A DNA stretch of 64,000 nt, from positions 372,001 to 436,000 of the forward strand of contig NZ_LS999839.1 in NCBI RefSeq assembly GCF_900564155.1, read 5' to 3'. A program made the translations under genes and the position numbers. Positions 27,576-36,109 of the stretch are shown here, piece by piece. This stretch comes from Pedobacter schmidteae (lineage in GTDB: Bacteria; Bacteroidota; Bacteroidia; Sphingobacteriales; Sphingobacteriaceae). Below the pieces are notes generated by a model. It did no database searches. It worked only from the letters and a program-made list of their open reading frames with translations, and was not told where the DNA came from. Numbering within the stretch: the first letter of the stretch is position 1; each line of letters begins with the position of its first letter.

Positions 27576-28547
27576 TTACTTTCTACGTTCAGTGGTATAA
27601 CGCACCAATTGCTCCAGCCCGGTTCTGGCGTCGCCGGGCTCAAAACTATGTAAGATATCAAAAGCTTCCTGCTGATAGTGCATCATTTTATCGTTGGCGT
27701 AACGGACGCCCTCTTTTGCATTCACAAAATCGATAATCTCCTGTATCTTGGCAGGTTCTTCCTGATGGTTTTTCACCAGATTGATGATCCTTTTCTTTTC
27801 TGTTTTTTCGGCCCTGTTCAAAGCGTAAATCAAGGGCAAGGTTACTTTCTTCTCCTTAATATCGATGCCCAGTGGCTTGCCAACATCATCGGTTCCAAAA
27901 TCAAACGTATCATCTTTGATTTGAAAAGCTATCCCTACCTTTTCGCCAAACAAGCGCATCTTTTCAATGGTTTCCTCATCAGCTCCCGCCGATGCTGCAC
28001 CACAGGCACAGCAGGAAGCTATTAATGAAGCTGTTTTTTGCCTGATCACGTCAAAATAAAGTTCCTCGCTGATATCCATCCTTCTCACTTTTTCAATCTG
28101 CAGCAACTCACCCTCGCTCATTTGTTTTACAGCTTCTGAGACAATTTGCAGCAAGCGGAATTCGGAATTGTTTACCGACAACAGCAAGCCTTTGGCCAGC
28201 AGGTAATCGCCAACCAAGACAGCAATCTTATTTTTCCATAATGCATTGATGGAAAAAAAGCCTCTACGCTCGTAAGCATTATCCACCACATCATCGTGCA
28301 CCAGGGTAGCAGTATGCAACAACTCTACCAGTGCAGCCCCTCTATGGGTCGATTCTATGATACCTCCACAAAGCTTCGCCGCAAAAAAAACAAACATAGG
28401 TCTGATTTGCTTTCCTTTACGTTTTACAATGTAATGTGTAATTCTGTCCAGCAAGGGTGCATCGCTATGCATGGAAGCTTTAAATTTCTCTTCAAAAGCA
28501 GCAATATCAGCTGCGATTGGCAATTTTATCTGATTGATTCCCGGCAT
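27576..28547 (-). CDS. Polyprenyl diphosphate synthase (trans-isoprenyl, long-chain)
   Basis: 323 residues of the IspA/IspB family. The first Asp-rich motif is HDDVVDNAYERRG (about 92-104) and the second is FQIKDDTFDF (about 212-221); KGKQIRP near residue 48 binds isopentenyl diphosphate. The enzyme adds isopentenyl units to make a C35-C45 chain, in Bacteroidota mainly for menaquinone. It is one base from the upstream MBL-rhodanese gene, so the two may be co-transcribed, although no functional link is apparent. Confidence 0.92.
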   Translation of the reverse strand: MPGINQIKLPIAADIAAFEEKFKASMHSDAPLLDRITHYIVKRKGKQIRPMFVFFAAKLCGGIIESTHRGAALVELLHTATLVHDDVVDNAYERRGFFSINALWKNKIAVLVGDYLLAKGLLLSVNNSEFRLLQIVSEAVKQMSEGELLQIEKVRRMDISEELYFDVIRQKTASLIASCCACGAASAGADEETIEKMRLFGEKVGIAFQIKDDTFDFGTDDVGKPLGIDIKEKKVTLPLIYALNRAEKTEKKRIINLVKNHQEEPAKIQEIIDFVNAKEGVRYANDKMMHYQQEAFDILHSFEPGDARTGLEQLVRYTTERRK

Positions 28548-28548
28548 T

Positions 28549-29964
28549 TTAGACTTTCATTGCTTTAGAAGGGCAGGCAAAATCAGTCCGCGTCAACCCG
28601 GTACTTTTCAAAGCGCCGTAACCACCTGCAACATCTACCACATGCTCCAATCCGCGGGCTTTTAAAATCGAGGCCGCAATCATAGAGCGGTAACCGCCAG
28701 CACAATGTATATAATAAGTATCTTTCAAATCTATCTCAGCTGTCCAGTCGTTGATATAATCCAGCGGCCGGGTCATGGTCATTTCCAGATGTTCAGCCTC
28801 GTATTCCCCAGGCTTTCTCACATCCAATACTTTAATTGCTGCATCTTTCTGAACAACCGCCTCAAACTCTGCTGCGCTTATAGATTTGATGCTGTCCACT
28901 TCCTTCCCTGCAGCCTGCCAGGCTTCTATACCACCTGTCAGATAGCCAATGGTATTGTCATAACCTACCCTGGCCAAACGCGTAATGGCTTCTTCTTCTT
29001 TACCTTCCTCAACCAACAGTAATAAAGGCTGCTTTAAATCAGTTATCAAAGCACCCACCCAAGGGGCAAATTGGCCATTCAGGCCAATATTTACCGAAGA
29101 TGGTATAAACCCTTTTGCAAACACCTGAGGGTCTCTGGTATCCAGCACCAAAGCTCCGGTCAAATTTGCCTGTTCTTCAAATGCTTCCGGAGATAGCGGC
29201 TTTAAACCTTTTTCGTAAACATCGTCTACCCGTTCGTAGCCCTGCTTGTTCATAGCTGCATTTTTGGCAAAATATTGTGGTGGAGGTAAAATACCATCCG
29301 TAACCTCTTTGATAAACTGCGCTTTAGACGAAGCCTTAAGGGCATAATTCGATTTCTTTTGATTGCCAAGTGTATCGAAAGTCTCCTTACTCATGTTTTT
29401 GCCACAAGCCGATCCTGCACCATGCGCCGGGTATACCAACACGTCATCAGGCAGGGTCAATATTTTGTTTTGCAACGAATCATATAAAGTTCCCGCCATA
29501 TCCTCCATGGTCAAGTCACCCTGCTGGGCCAGATCCGGTCGGCCTACATCACCAATAAATAAGGTATCACCAGTAAAAATACTATAAGGTTTTCCGTCTT
29601 TATCTGTCAGCAAATAAGTGGTCGACTCAGGTGTATGTCCCGGGGTATGCAACACTGTAATCGTCAGCTCCCCAATTTTAAACTGCTCGCCATCGGCTGC
29701 TATGTGCGACTTAAAAACAGTTTTGGCCGTTGGACCATACACAATCTCCGCCCCCGATTTTTCGGCCAGGTCAACATGCCCCGAAACGAAATCGGCATGA
29801 AAATGGGTTTCAAAAATATATTTAATGCTGGCCTGGTCTTTCTGCGCCTTTTTAAGATAAGGCTCCACCTCTCTTAAAGGATCAATAATAGCCGCCTCTC
29901 CATTACTTTCTATATAATAGGCAGCTTCTGCCAAACATCCTGTATAAATTTGCTCTACTTTCAT
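28549..29964 (-). CDS. Persulfide dioxygenase-like MBL-fold protein fused to rhodanese domains
   Basis: 471 residues from MKVEQIY; the longer frame to 30018 is not needed. An ETHE1-like metallo-beta-lactamase domain (about 1-235) has THFHADFVSGH (53-63), TPGHTPES and FTGDTLFIGDVGRPD. Two rhodanese domains follow. The first (about 265-355) lacks a catalytic Cys (LLLVEEGKEEEA), while the second (about 370-465) has HCAGGYRS with the active Cys. Such fusions oxidise low-molecular-weight persulfide to sulfite with thiosulfate exchange, in the cytoplasm. Bacillithiol genes occur in the window, so bacillithiol persulfide is a plausible substrate, by inference. Confidence 0.9.
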   Translation of the reverse strand: MKVEQIYTGCLAEAAYYIESNGEAAIIDPLREVEPYLKKAQKDQASIKYIFETHFHADFVSGHVDLAEKSGAEIVYGPTAKTVFKSHIAADGEQFKIGELTITVLHTPGHTPESTTYLLTDKDGKPYSIFTGDTLFIGDVGRPDLAQQGDLTMEDMAGTLYDSLQNKILTLPDDVLVYPAHGAGSACGKNMSKETFDTLGNQKKSNYALKASSKAQFIKEVTDGILPPPQYFAKNAAMNKQGYERVDDVYEKGLKPLSPEAFEEQANLTGALVLDTRDPQVFAKGFIPSSVNIGLNGQFAPWVGALITDLKQPLLLLVEEGKEEEAITRLARVGYDNTIGYLTGGIEAWQAAGKEVDSIKSISAAEFEAVVQKDAAIKVLDVRKPGEYEAEHLEMTMTRPLDYINDWTAEIDLKDTYYIHCAGGYRSMIAASILKARGLEHVVDVAGGYGALKSTGLTRTDFACPSKAMKV

Positions 29965-30033
29965 TATTCTTTTATTGATCCCCAAATTTAAAACTATTAA
30001 TCCTGCACAAAAAAACAAAGGCAGAATTTTACT

Positions 30034-31053
30034 TTACGACGCAGTTAACTCTCCGCGAAGTGAGCGCTCCATCAATTTAACCACTTCAACATTACTATGT
30101 CCCTGGGCCATCAGATACATCAGCTTGGTAATTGTAGCTTCAAAAGTCATATCGTAGCCGCTTACTACTCCCATTTGCTGTAGCTGCTTACTGGTCTCAT
30201 ATTTACCCAATTCAACCGAACCACGCTGGCATTGCGAAATATCGACAATAATTTTACCACTATTAATGGCCTCCTGCAAACAATTGATAAACCAGGCTGC
30301 CGTAGTGGTATTGCCAGATCCGAAAGTTTCTAAAACGATAGCGTCTACCGAAGAATGCGTAATGGCCATTACCGCCTGCTGCGAAATGCCCGGATACATT
30401 TTTAACACCCCAATATTGGAATTAAAATCAAGCAACACCTGCAGTTCCTGATCGGGTTGCGGCAAAATATAATTGTTGAAAAAAGTCAAATGCACACCAG
30501 CTTCGGCCAATATAGGATAGTTGGGAGAACGAAATGCCTCAAACTTTTCGGAATTGTATTTAATAGAACGGTTGCCCCTAAACAATTGCGAATCGAAGTA
30601 AATACAAACCTCCGGAATCTTGGCTTTTCCTTTCTCCTTCATTGCAGCAATTTCCAGTGCCGTAATCAGGTTCTCTTTTGCATCGGTCCTGATCTCTCCT
30701 ATCGGCAGCTGCGAACCGGTAAGGATAACCGGCTTACTTAGGTTTTGCAGCATAAAGCTTAGCGCCGATGCGGTAAACGCCATAGTATCCGAACCGTGCA
30801 AAATCACAAAGCCATCAAACTCATCATACCGCGTAAAGATCAGACTAGCCAACTTTGCCCAGATATCAGGATGCATATTTGACGAATCCATAATCGGATC
30901 AAAAGAATGGATCTCCAATTCATAGTCCAGTCTGGCCAGTTCAGGTACATTTTGCTGTATCTGTTTAAAATTAAAAGGGACAAGGGTTCCGGTATTGGAA
31001 TCATTTACCATACCTATAGTTCCGCCCGTGTATATGATGAGTATTTTGGTCAT
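30034..31053 (-). CDS. ansA: Type I L-asparaginase
   Basis: 339 residues, cytoplasmic, no signal peptide. The N-terminal active-site motif YTGGTIGMV contains the nucleophilic Thr (about residue 11), and LHGSDTMAFTASALSFM (about 84-100) carries the second Thr-Asp pair. C-terminal blocks GNTTTAAWF and CQRGSVELGKYET fit type I asparaginases. Converts L-asparagine to aspartate and ammonia. It ends 70 bp upstream of the persulfide dioxygenase gene and follows tatD by 2 bp, indicating a tatD-ansA transcription unit. Confidence 0.93.
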   Translation of the reverse strand: MTKILIIYTGGTIGMVNDSNTGTLVPFNFKQIQQNVPELARLDYELEIHSFDPIMDSSNMHPDIWAKLASLIFTRYDEFDGFVILHGSDTMAFTASALSFMLQNLSKPVILTGSQLPIGEIRTDAKENLITALEIAAMKEKGKAKIPEVCIYFDSQLFRGNRSIKYNSEKFEAFRSPNYPILAEAGVHLTFFNNYILPQPDQELQVLLDFNSNIGVLKMYPGISQQAVMAITHSSVDAIVLETFGSGNTTTAAWFINCLQEAINSGKIIVDISQCQRGSVELGKYETSKQLQQMGVVSGYDMTFEATITKLMYLMAQGHSNVEVVKLMERSLRGELTAS

Positions 31054-31055
31054 TG

Positions 31056-31823
31056 TTAAATTTTAAAAACGCTGATAGAATTTGCAGTAGTTACCGCAGC
31101 TATTTCCTCTACGCTGGTTTCATACACCTCGGCCAGCTTCTGTGCAATATGTATCAGGTAACTACTTTCGTTTGGTTTACCCCGGTAAGGTACAGGCGCC
31201 AGATAAGGCGAGTCTGTTTCAAGCACCAGATTGGCCAAAGGAACATGCTTTAAAACCTCGTCCAGCCCTGCTTTTTTATAGGTAACCACACCGCCAATTC
31301 CCAGATAGAAACCCAGGGCAATTGCCCTGTTGGCCTGTTCAAGATTCCCGGTAAAACAATGCAAAATACCTCTTAGCTGTTCATCCTTTTCTTCCTCCAG
31401 AATCTCAAAGATTTCATCAAAAGCTTCCCGGCAATGGATTACAATGGGCAGATCAAGATCTTTTGCCCATTTAATCTGCTCGCGGAATGCAGCCTGTTGA
31501 AACGCCAATGTACTTTTATCCCAATAAAGATCTATCCCAATCTCTCCAATAGCATAAATCTCTCTATCGGCGATACTCTGACAAATTTCATCCAAAACCT
31601 CCTCATAATTTTCCTTTACATCACAAGGATGCAAACCCGCCATTGCAAAGCAATTGTTAGGGTATTTTTTTACCAAGCCATCAATTTTTGCGATGGATGC
31701 GACATCCACATTGGGCAAAAACAAACGCTCGATTTGATGATCAAAACAGCGCTGCATCAGCTGGTCTAGTTTTTCCTCGTCGGTTTCGTAATACAGATGA
31801 GTATGGGTATCGGTTAAAAGCAT
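31056..31823 (-). CDS. TatD-family metal-dependent hydrolase
   Basis: 255 residues from MLLTDTHTHLYY; an upstream start at 31880 would translate the terminator region and add no conserved sequence. Metal-binding motifs are TDTHTHLY (HxH), GEIGIDLYW (Glu), VIHCREA (His), CFTGN with its His and LETDSPYLAP (Asp). TatD proteins are 3'-5' deoxyribonucleases implicated in DNA repair and quality control. It overlaps or abuts ansA (2 bp), probably one transcript. Confidence 0.93.
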   Translation of the reverse strand: MLLTDTHTHLYYETDEEKLDQLMQRCFDHQIERLFLPNVDVASIAKIDGLVKKYPNNCFAMAGLHPCDVKENYEEVLDEICQSIADREIYAIGEIGIDLYWDKSTLAFQQAAFREQIKWAKDLDLPIVIHCREAFDEIFEILEEEKDEQLRGILHCFTGNLEQANRAIALGFYLGIGGVVTYKKAGLDEVLKHVPLANLVLETDSPYLAPVPYRGKPNESSYLIHIAQKLAEVYETSVEEIAAVTTANSISVFKI

Positions 31824-31864
31824 TGGCGAAGTTAATAAAAACCATTGGAGCTTAACAAATAAAA

Positions 31865-31894
31865 AAACCCGGTCTGCCAATGCAAACCGGGTTT
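31865..31894 (-). terminator. Intrinsic terminator of the FKBP lipoprotein gene
   Basis: Stem aaacccggt/accgggttt with a 12-base loop, followed on the minus strand by a run of T. It lies between the FKBP stop (31929) and the tatD start (31823). Confidence 0.85.
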
Positions 31895-31928
31895 CAATTT
31901 TATCATTACCCCAAAAAAGGGAGATTAT

Positions 31929-32933
31929 TTATTTAACTTTTGCTGTAGGAGCAACTGGAGGCGCAGTTACCGGAGCGGTTACAGGTGCAGCAACTGGTTT
32001 TTTGATGTCTGTTAACTCTACTTCAAATACAAGTGGAGAGAAAGGACTGATACCACCCTGAGGCATACCACCTTCGCCATAAGCCAGATTTGAAGGAATA
32101 ATCAAAGTGATTTTTCCACCTTTTCCGATCAATTGTAAACCTTCATCAAATCCAGGGATTGCTCTTCCTAAAGTGATAGGACGCGCGCCATATTGCGCCA
32201 TTGGATTGTGTTTACCTGCTTCTTTAGCAATTTTTTCATCACTGGTATCGAAAATATTGTCTTTACCATCTGATTTTTTAGTAGTTAATTTACCAGTATA
32301 GTTTACCATCATGGTATCACCTAAAGCAGGCTTTACTGCATCACCCGGTTTGCTGATTACATATTGTAAGCCAGAAGCCGTTGTAGTGGTTTTCAGGTTA
32401 TTGTCAGCAATGTATTTTTTGATTTTACCAGCTTCAGCACCTTTTTTCTTATCGATACTTGCTTTGTAATCTTTTTCAAAAAAGTCTCTTGCTTTTTTCT
32501 GGAAAGTTGAATCTGCTTCACCAGCAGCTTTAGCCAATACTTTTTCTACTTTAATGGTAAATACAATGTATTTGTCTTTTGTGCCCGGAGGTTTCGGCTG
32601 ACCAGAACGCGCAGCCATGGTATCCAGATCCAATTTAAATGTAGCACTGTCGCCCTCTCCAAACAAAGTAAGCACATCGTTCATGTCACCGGCGTAAACT
32701 TTTTTAGCAACCGGAAATACCTGAGGCTGTTCCATATCCCATGTATTAAACATCACAGAATCTTTCTCGCTTTTTTGTATAAAGTTCAATTTAACAATAT
32801 CACCTTCTTTAATTTTTGCATTTCCGCCATCTTTATGGATGATGTACGACAGGCCTCCCGGGCCTTTTTTGTAGTTGTTACAAGCAGCTAATCCAAGTGC
32901 AGCTGCGAAAAGAATTACTATACCTTTCTTCAT
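31929..32933 (-). CDS. FKBP-type peptidyl-prolyl isomerase lipoprotein
   Basis: 334 residues with lipobox LGLAAC (Cys18), so envelope-anchored. There is an N-terminal degenerate FKBP-like region (about 28-115, LSYIIHKDGGNAKIKEGD) and a second, better-conserved FKBP domain (about 185-310, MVNYTGKL, IPGFDEGLQLIGKGGK, IPSNLAYGEGG). The tail is Pro/Ala/Val-rich (APVTAPVTAPPVAP). It isomerises X-Pro bonds and chaperones exported proteins. It carries its own terminator downstream. The first domain may be a dimerisation or chaperone module rather than an enzyme. Confidence 0.9.
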   Translation of the reverse strand: MKKGIVILFAAALGLAACNNYKKGPGGLSYIIHKDGGNAKIKEGDIVKLNFIQKSEKDSVMFNTWDMEQPQVFPVAKKVYAGDMNDVLTLFGEGDSATFKLDLDTMAARSGQPKPPGTKDKYIVFTIKVEKVLAKAAGEADSTFQKKARDFFEKDYKASIDKKKGAEAGKIKKYIADNNLKTTTTASGLQYVISKPGDAVKPALGDTMMVNYTGKLTTKKSDGKDNIFDTSDEKIAKEAGKHNPMAQYGARPITLGRAIPGFDEGLQLIGKGGKITLIIPSNLAYGEGGMPQGGISPFSPLVFEVELTDIKKPVAAPVTAPVTAPPVAPTAKVK

Positions 32934-32991
32934 GTGGTTGTTTAAATTATATTTTTTATATGTTTATTTTCAATGTTTACATGCCACATAC

Positions 32992-34002
32992 TTACTGCAG
33001 CAATTGGTTTTTATATTCTACTAAAAGTGCTTTAAAATCAAGCACGGTATCTTCTAAATTTTTATCTGAATACCCTCCGGCAGCATTTCGGTGCCCTCCT
33101 CCGTTAAAGTATCGTTTACAAATCTCATTTGCAGGAAAATCTCCTGTGGAGCGCAAAGATAATTTAACTTTATCAGTTCTTTCAATAATAAATGCGGCCA
33201 ATTTAATACCATTTACTGACAAAGCATAATTCACAATACCCTCTGTATCGCCTGTTACAATTTGATAGGCTTTCAGTTCTTCTTTACTAACCTTAATAAT
33301 AGCTGTATTAAATTCCCTCAATATTTCCAGCTTTTCACTTAAACAGTGCCCTAAAAAGCGTAAACGGTTTTCTGTGGCATTATCGTATATCAGCTGATGA
33401 ATTCTCCAATGCTCGGCCCCCAAATCAATTAAATCTGCCGCAATGCGGTAAACCGCAGCATTTGCCGACTCAAAACGGAAAGAGCCTGAATCGGTCATGA
33501 TACCGGTATATAAACAAGTTGCAATATCCTTGTTCATCATGTCTCCATCCTGCAATTCATTTACAATAAAATCATACACCAGCTGGGCTGCAGCACAAGC
33601 GCTAATACTCCAGTGACGATAATCGTCAAAATCTTCAGGATCGAGGTGATGATCAATCATGACTTTATAAGCTTTAGATGCCCTCACCAATTCGCCCAGT
33701 TCGTTGATTCTACTTAGGGTATTAAAATCCAGACAAAAAATCAGCGAAGCCTCTTCCACCAACTTTGCCGAACGTTCCAGCTCATCGGTATAAATGATCA
33801 CATCTGCATTATTAGGCAGCCAATGTAAAAAATAAGGATAATCGCTTGGCGTAATCACTTTAACATGATGCCCTTGCTGAATCAGATAAGCATACAAACC
33901 CAAAGATGACCCCATCGCGTCGCCATCGGGCTTGTGATGCGTGGTAATTACAATTTTCTGCGGCGTTGCCAGCAATGATTTTATTTCTGAAATAGATAGC
34001 AT
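32992..34002 (-). CDS. DHH-family phosphoesterase (NrnA-like oligoribonuclease / pAp phosphatase)
   Basis: 336 residues. The DHH domain carries THHKPDGDAMGSS (about 20-32), FCLDFNTLSR, and the signature IDHHLDPE (about 117). The DHHA1 domain ends with GGGHRNAAGG (about 302-311), which binds substrate. NrnA-type enzymes degrade 2-5-nt RNA fragments and pAp in the cytoplasm. A minus-strand -7 box TAGATTTG sits just upstream at 34021-34014. It is divergent from ndk, sharing a 200-bp intergenic region. Confidence 0.92.
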   Translation of the reverse strand: MLSISEIKSLLATPQKIVITTHHKPDGDAMGSSLGLYAYLIQQGHHVKVITPSDYPYFLHWLPNNADVIIYTDELERSAKLVEEASLIFCLDFNTLSRINELGELVRASKAYKVMIDHHLDPEDFDDYRHWSISACAAAQLVYDFIVNELQDGDMMNKDIATCLYTGIMTDSGSFRFESANAAVYRIAADLIDLGAEHWRIHQLIYDNATENRLRFLGHCLSEKLEILREFNTAIIKVSKEELKAYQIVTGDTEGIVNYALSVNGIKLAAFIIERTDKVKLSLRSTGDFPANEICKRYFNGGGHRNAAGGYSDKNLEDTVLDFKALLVEYKNQLLQ

Positions 34003-34013
34003 AAGTTTCGCTG

Positions 34014-34021
34014 CAAATCTA
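34014..34021 (-). promoter_or_regulatory. -7 element of the DHH phosphoesterase gene
   Basis: TAGATTTG on the minus strand fits TAnnTTTG; only 11 bp separate it from the ATG at 34002, implying a very short leader. No clear -33 TTG was found. Confidence 0.45.
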
Positions 34022-34174
34022 GCAATTTAATGATAATTGAAGCCTATATTATTTTGCCCCTCAATTCTATATTTTTAAAGCTAAGGAATATAGCAGATCC
34101 AGAAGCCCCGGCATGCCCACCGGTATAAAAAACAAACAGATGAAACAGGCCTTTAATATTACCAGTATAAAACG

Positions 34175-34182
34175 TAATTTTG
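34175..34182 (+). promoter_or_regulatory. -7 element of ndk
   Basis: TAATTTTG matches TAnnTTTG; the ndk ATG follows after 20 bp. This also supports the downstream start over the in-frame start at 34113. Confidence 0.5.
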
Positions 34183-34202
34183 CAAAAAATTATATCATAA
34201 AA

Positions 34203-34622
34203 ATGAGTACAAACAGAACTTTTACCATGATCAAGCCTGATGCGGTTGCAAACGGCCATATTGGTGCTATCATTAACGACATCACTGCTGCAGGTTTTAA
34301 AATCATTGCATTAAAGTATACTAAACTAACTGCTGAAACTGCAGGTAAGTTTTACGAAGTACACGCGGCTCGTCCTTTTTACAAAGATTTAGTTGACTTT
34401 ATGTCATCAGGTCCTATTGTTGCCGCTATTTTAGAAAAAGACAATGCTATTGAAGATTTCAGAAAATTAATCGGCGCTACCAACCCTGCAGAAGCAGCTG
34501 AAGGTACTATCCGTCAGAAATATGCGAAATCAATTGACGCCAATGCAGTTCACGGTTCTGATTCTGACGAAAACGCACAAATTGAAGGCGATTTCTTCTT
34601 TACTGCTGCTGAGCGTTTCTAA
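34203..34622 (+). CDS. ndk: Nucleoside diphosphate kinase
   Basis: 139 residues from MSTNRTFTM, the normal Ndk length; the upstream in-frame ATG at 34113 lies before the -7 box. Ndk motifs: [11 protein letters not shown] at the N-terminus, and the catalytic phospho-accepting His in NAVHGSDS (about residue 116). The enzyme transfers the gamma-phosphate of ATP to NDPs and dNDPs in the cytoplasm. It is a single-gene unit, with a dispersed repeat and an intrinsic terminator downstream. Confidence 0.97.
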   Translation: MSTNRTFTMIKPDAVANGHIGAIINDITAAGFKIIALKYTKLTAETAGKFYEVHAARPFYKDLVDFMSSGPIVAAILEKDNAIEDFRKLIGATNPAEAAEGTIRQKYAKSIDANAVHGSDSDENAQIEGDFFFTAAERF

Positions 34623-34675
34623 GCATTCTAAAAACGCTACAATTACCATCACGTCCAGGTTGAATCACTAATACG

Positions 34676-34707
34676 GTCGTCATCCTGAAATAAATTCAGG
34701 ATAACGA
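34676..34707. repeat. Dispersed hairpin repeat, copy 2
   Basis: cgtcatcctgaa (34678-34689) pairs with ttcaggataacg (34695-34706) with one mismatch around ataaa. The core tcgtcatcc-gaaataaattcaggat-acga is shared with the repeat at 3176-3208. It lies between ndk and its terminator. Confidence 0.72.
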
Positions 34708-34770
34708 TACGCATAACAAATAGCAGAATTCCAATTAATGGACAACCTGTTCGAAAAGCGAATAAGCGTT

Positions 34771-34807
34771 AAAATAAGCACCTCAAAAAAAGGTGCTTAT
34801 TTTTTTA
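34771..34807 (+). terminator. Intrinsic terminator after ndk
   Basis: Stem aaaataagcacct/aggtgcttatttt around caaaaaa, then a run of T. It ends ndk transcription 150-185 bp past the stop and precedes the FKBP gene. Confidence 0.88.
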
Positions 34808-34844
34808 TAAAGTTTGTACCTTTCAACCACAACAAATAAAACTA

Positions 34845-35576
34845 ATGAAGAAAACTATTATTACCCTTATGCTTCCTTTTTGCGCCCTTGCGCTAAACGC
34901 TCAAACCAAGGCAAAACCCGGTACGGCAAAAAAAACTACATCTCCGGCCAAAAAAACGGCTACCGGAATGGTGTTTAAATCAACTTTAGATTCGGCCAGC
35001 TATGCTTTTGGCAATACTATGGCCACCAGTATGAAAAACGACGGATTAAACAGCTTGAATTATGACATGCTGGTTAGAGGCTTAAAAGACGCCTTTGGAA
35101 ATGCAACACCACTGATTCCCAAAGAAAAATCACAAGCAGCTATCAATAATCTGTTTGTAACCGTAAGCAAACAAAAACATGCCCCTACTATTGCAGAAGG
35201 AAAATCCTTTTTAGAAAAAAATAAAATGCAGTCGGGTGTGCAGACCACTCCAAGTGGATTGCAATATCAGGTTATCAACAGAGGAACAGGCATCAGGCCA
35301 AAGGCTACCGACACCGTATTGGTTAATTACCGCGGGACATTGTTGAACGGCAAACAGTTCGACAGCTCTTACGACAGAAATGAGCCACTTTCATTACCGC
35401 TAAATGGGGTTATTGCAGGCTGGACAGAAGGTGTGCAATTGATGCAAACAGGTTCAAAATATAAATTCTTTATTCCATATAACCTTGCTTATGGCGAACG
35501 TGGTGCAGGACAAGACATCCCGCCTTACAGCACGCTGATATTTGAAATTGAACTGCTAAAAGTAAACGGCAAATAG
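34845..35576 (+). CDS. FKBP-type peptidyl-prolyl isomerase, exported
   Basis: 243 residues with a signal peptide ending near LALNAQ, no lipobox. A Lys/Thr/Pro-rich linker is followed by an FKBP_N dimerisation region (about 45-120, LDSASYAFGNTMATSMKNDG) and an FKBP_C domain (about 130-240, LVNYRGTLLNGKQFDSSYDR, GVIAGWTEGVQLM, IPYNLAYGERG). This is the FkpA/Mip-like arrangement of periplasmic PPIases that assist folding of exported proteins. It is preceded by the ndk terminator and followed by a tiny membrane protein gene. Confidence 0.92.
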   Translation: MKKTIITLMLPFCALALNAQTKAKPGTAKKTTSPAKKTATGMVFKSTLDSASYAFGNTMATSMKNDGLNSLNYDMLVRGLKDAFGNATPLIPKEKSQAAINNLFVTVSKQKHAPTIAEGKSFLEKNKMQSGVQTTPSGLQYQVINRGTGIRPKATDTVLVNYRGTLLNGKQFDSSYDRNEPLSLPLNGVIAGWTEGVQLMQTGSKYKFFIPYNLAYGERGAGQDIPPYSTLIFEIELLKVNGK

Positions 35577-35636
35577 CTTGTTTAAAACCATTGTCGGGGT
35601 TTGTTGTTAATTAATAACATCAAAGCAATAAATCCT

Positions 35637-35810
35637 ATGACAACGAAAAGATATATTCCGGTAGCAATTATAGTCATTCTATGCACTACGCTGACGAGCT
35701 GCGAACTGGTTCAAGGCATTTTTAAAGCAGGAGTTTGGACAGGTGTAATTGTAGTAGTGCTGGTACTGGCACTCATCATCTGGTTAATCAGTAAACTCTT
35801 CGGCGGATAA
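35637..35810 (+). CDS. Small membrane lipoprotein-like protein (57 residues)
   Basis: 57 residues from MTTKRYIPV; an in-frame start at 35601 adds 12 residues. It has a first hydrophobic segment ending in a lipobox-like TLTSC (about Cys18), then ELVQGIFKAGVWTG and a second transmembrane segment (about 31-53) ending KLFGG. Similar short proteins are widespread in Bacteroidota and are sometimes labelled phosphatidate cytidylyltransferase in databases, which this length cannot support. It lies 60 bp downstream of the FKBP gene and is convergent with the DUF721 gene. Function unknown. Confidence 0.75.
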   Translation: MTTKRYIPVAIIVILCTTLTSCELVQGIFKAGVWTGVIVVVLVLALIIWLISKLFGG

Positions 35811-35818
35811 CGCCAGCT

Positions 35819-36109
35819 TTAAAGAAATATAATATCTACAATCACTTCAGATCCGGCTCGTTCATTTATTTTTTGAATGATGCCGGTTCTTACCATCAGC
35901 ATCTCATTTTTGATCACAGATGATTCGATCCTCACGAATAGCTTCTTTTGTGAAACGTAGATTTGTGTTGTCCGGTTGGCAATTGCATTTCCCATCAACT
36001 CGGGCCACAAAGCTACAACCGAGGTTTCATCGAATTTGCCTTTCAATTTGTACACATTCAGCAATTTGCCTATGCCTTCTTTTAAAGTGATGTCATTGGG
36101 TTTACGCAT
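35819..36109 (-). CDS. DUF721 (DciA-like) protein
   Basis: 96 residues of the DUF721 family: a conserved core with VVALWPELMGNAIANRTTQIYV and KLFVRIESSVIKNEML. DciA in other bacteria interacts with the replicative helicase DnaB and is the common helicase operator where DnaC is missing. Its start overlaps the recF stop by 8 bp, an arrangement often seen for DUF721, so the two are translationally coupled. A DNA-replication role is inferred from the family. Confidence 0.88.
   Translation of the reverse strand: MRKPNDITLKEGIGKLLNVYKLKGKFDETSVVALWPELMGNAIANRTTQIYVSQKKLFVRIESSVIKNEMLMVRTGIIQKINERAGSEVIVDIIFL

Noticed and set aside
35637..35810. Naming the 57-residue membrane protein as phosphatidate cytidylyltransferase
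   Set aside because: The real enzyme is about 270 residues with eight membrane segments; this is only a tiny lipoprotein-like peptide.
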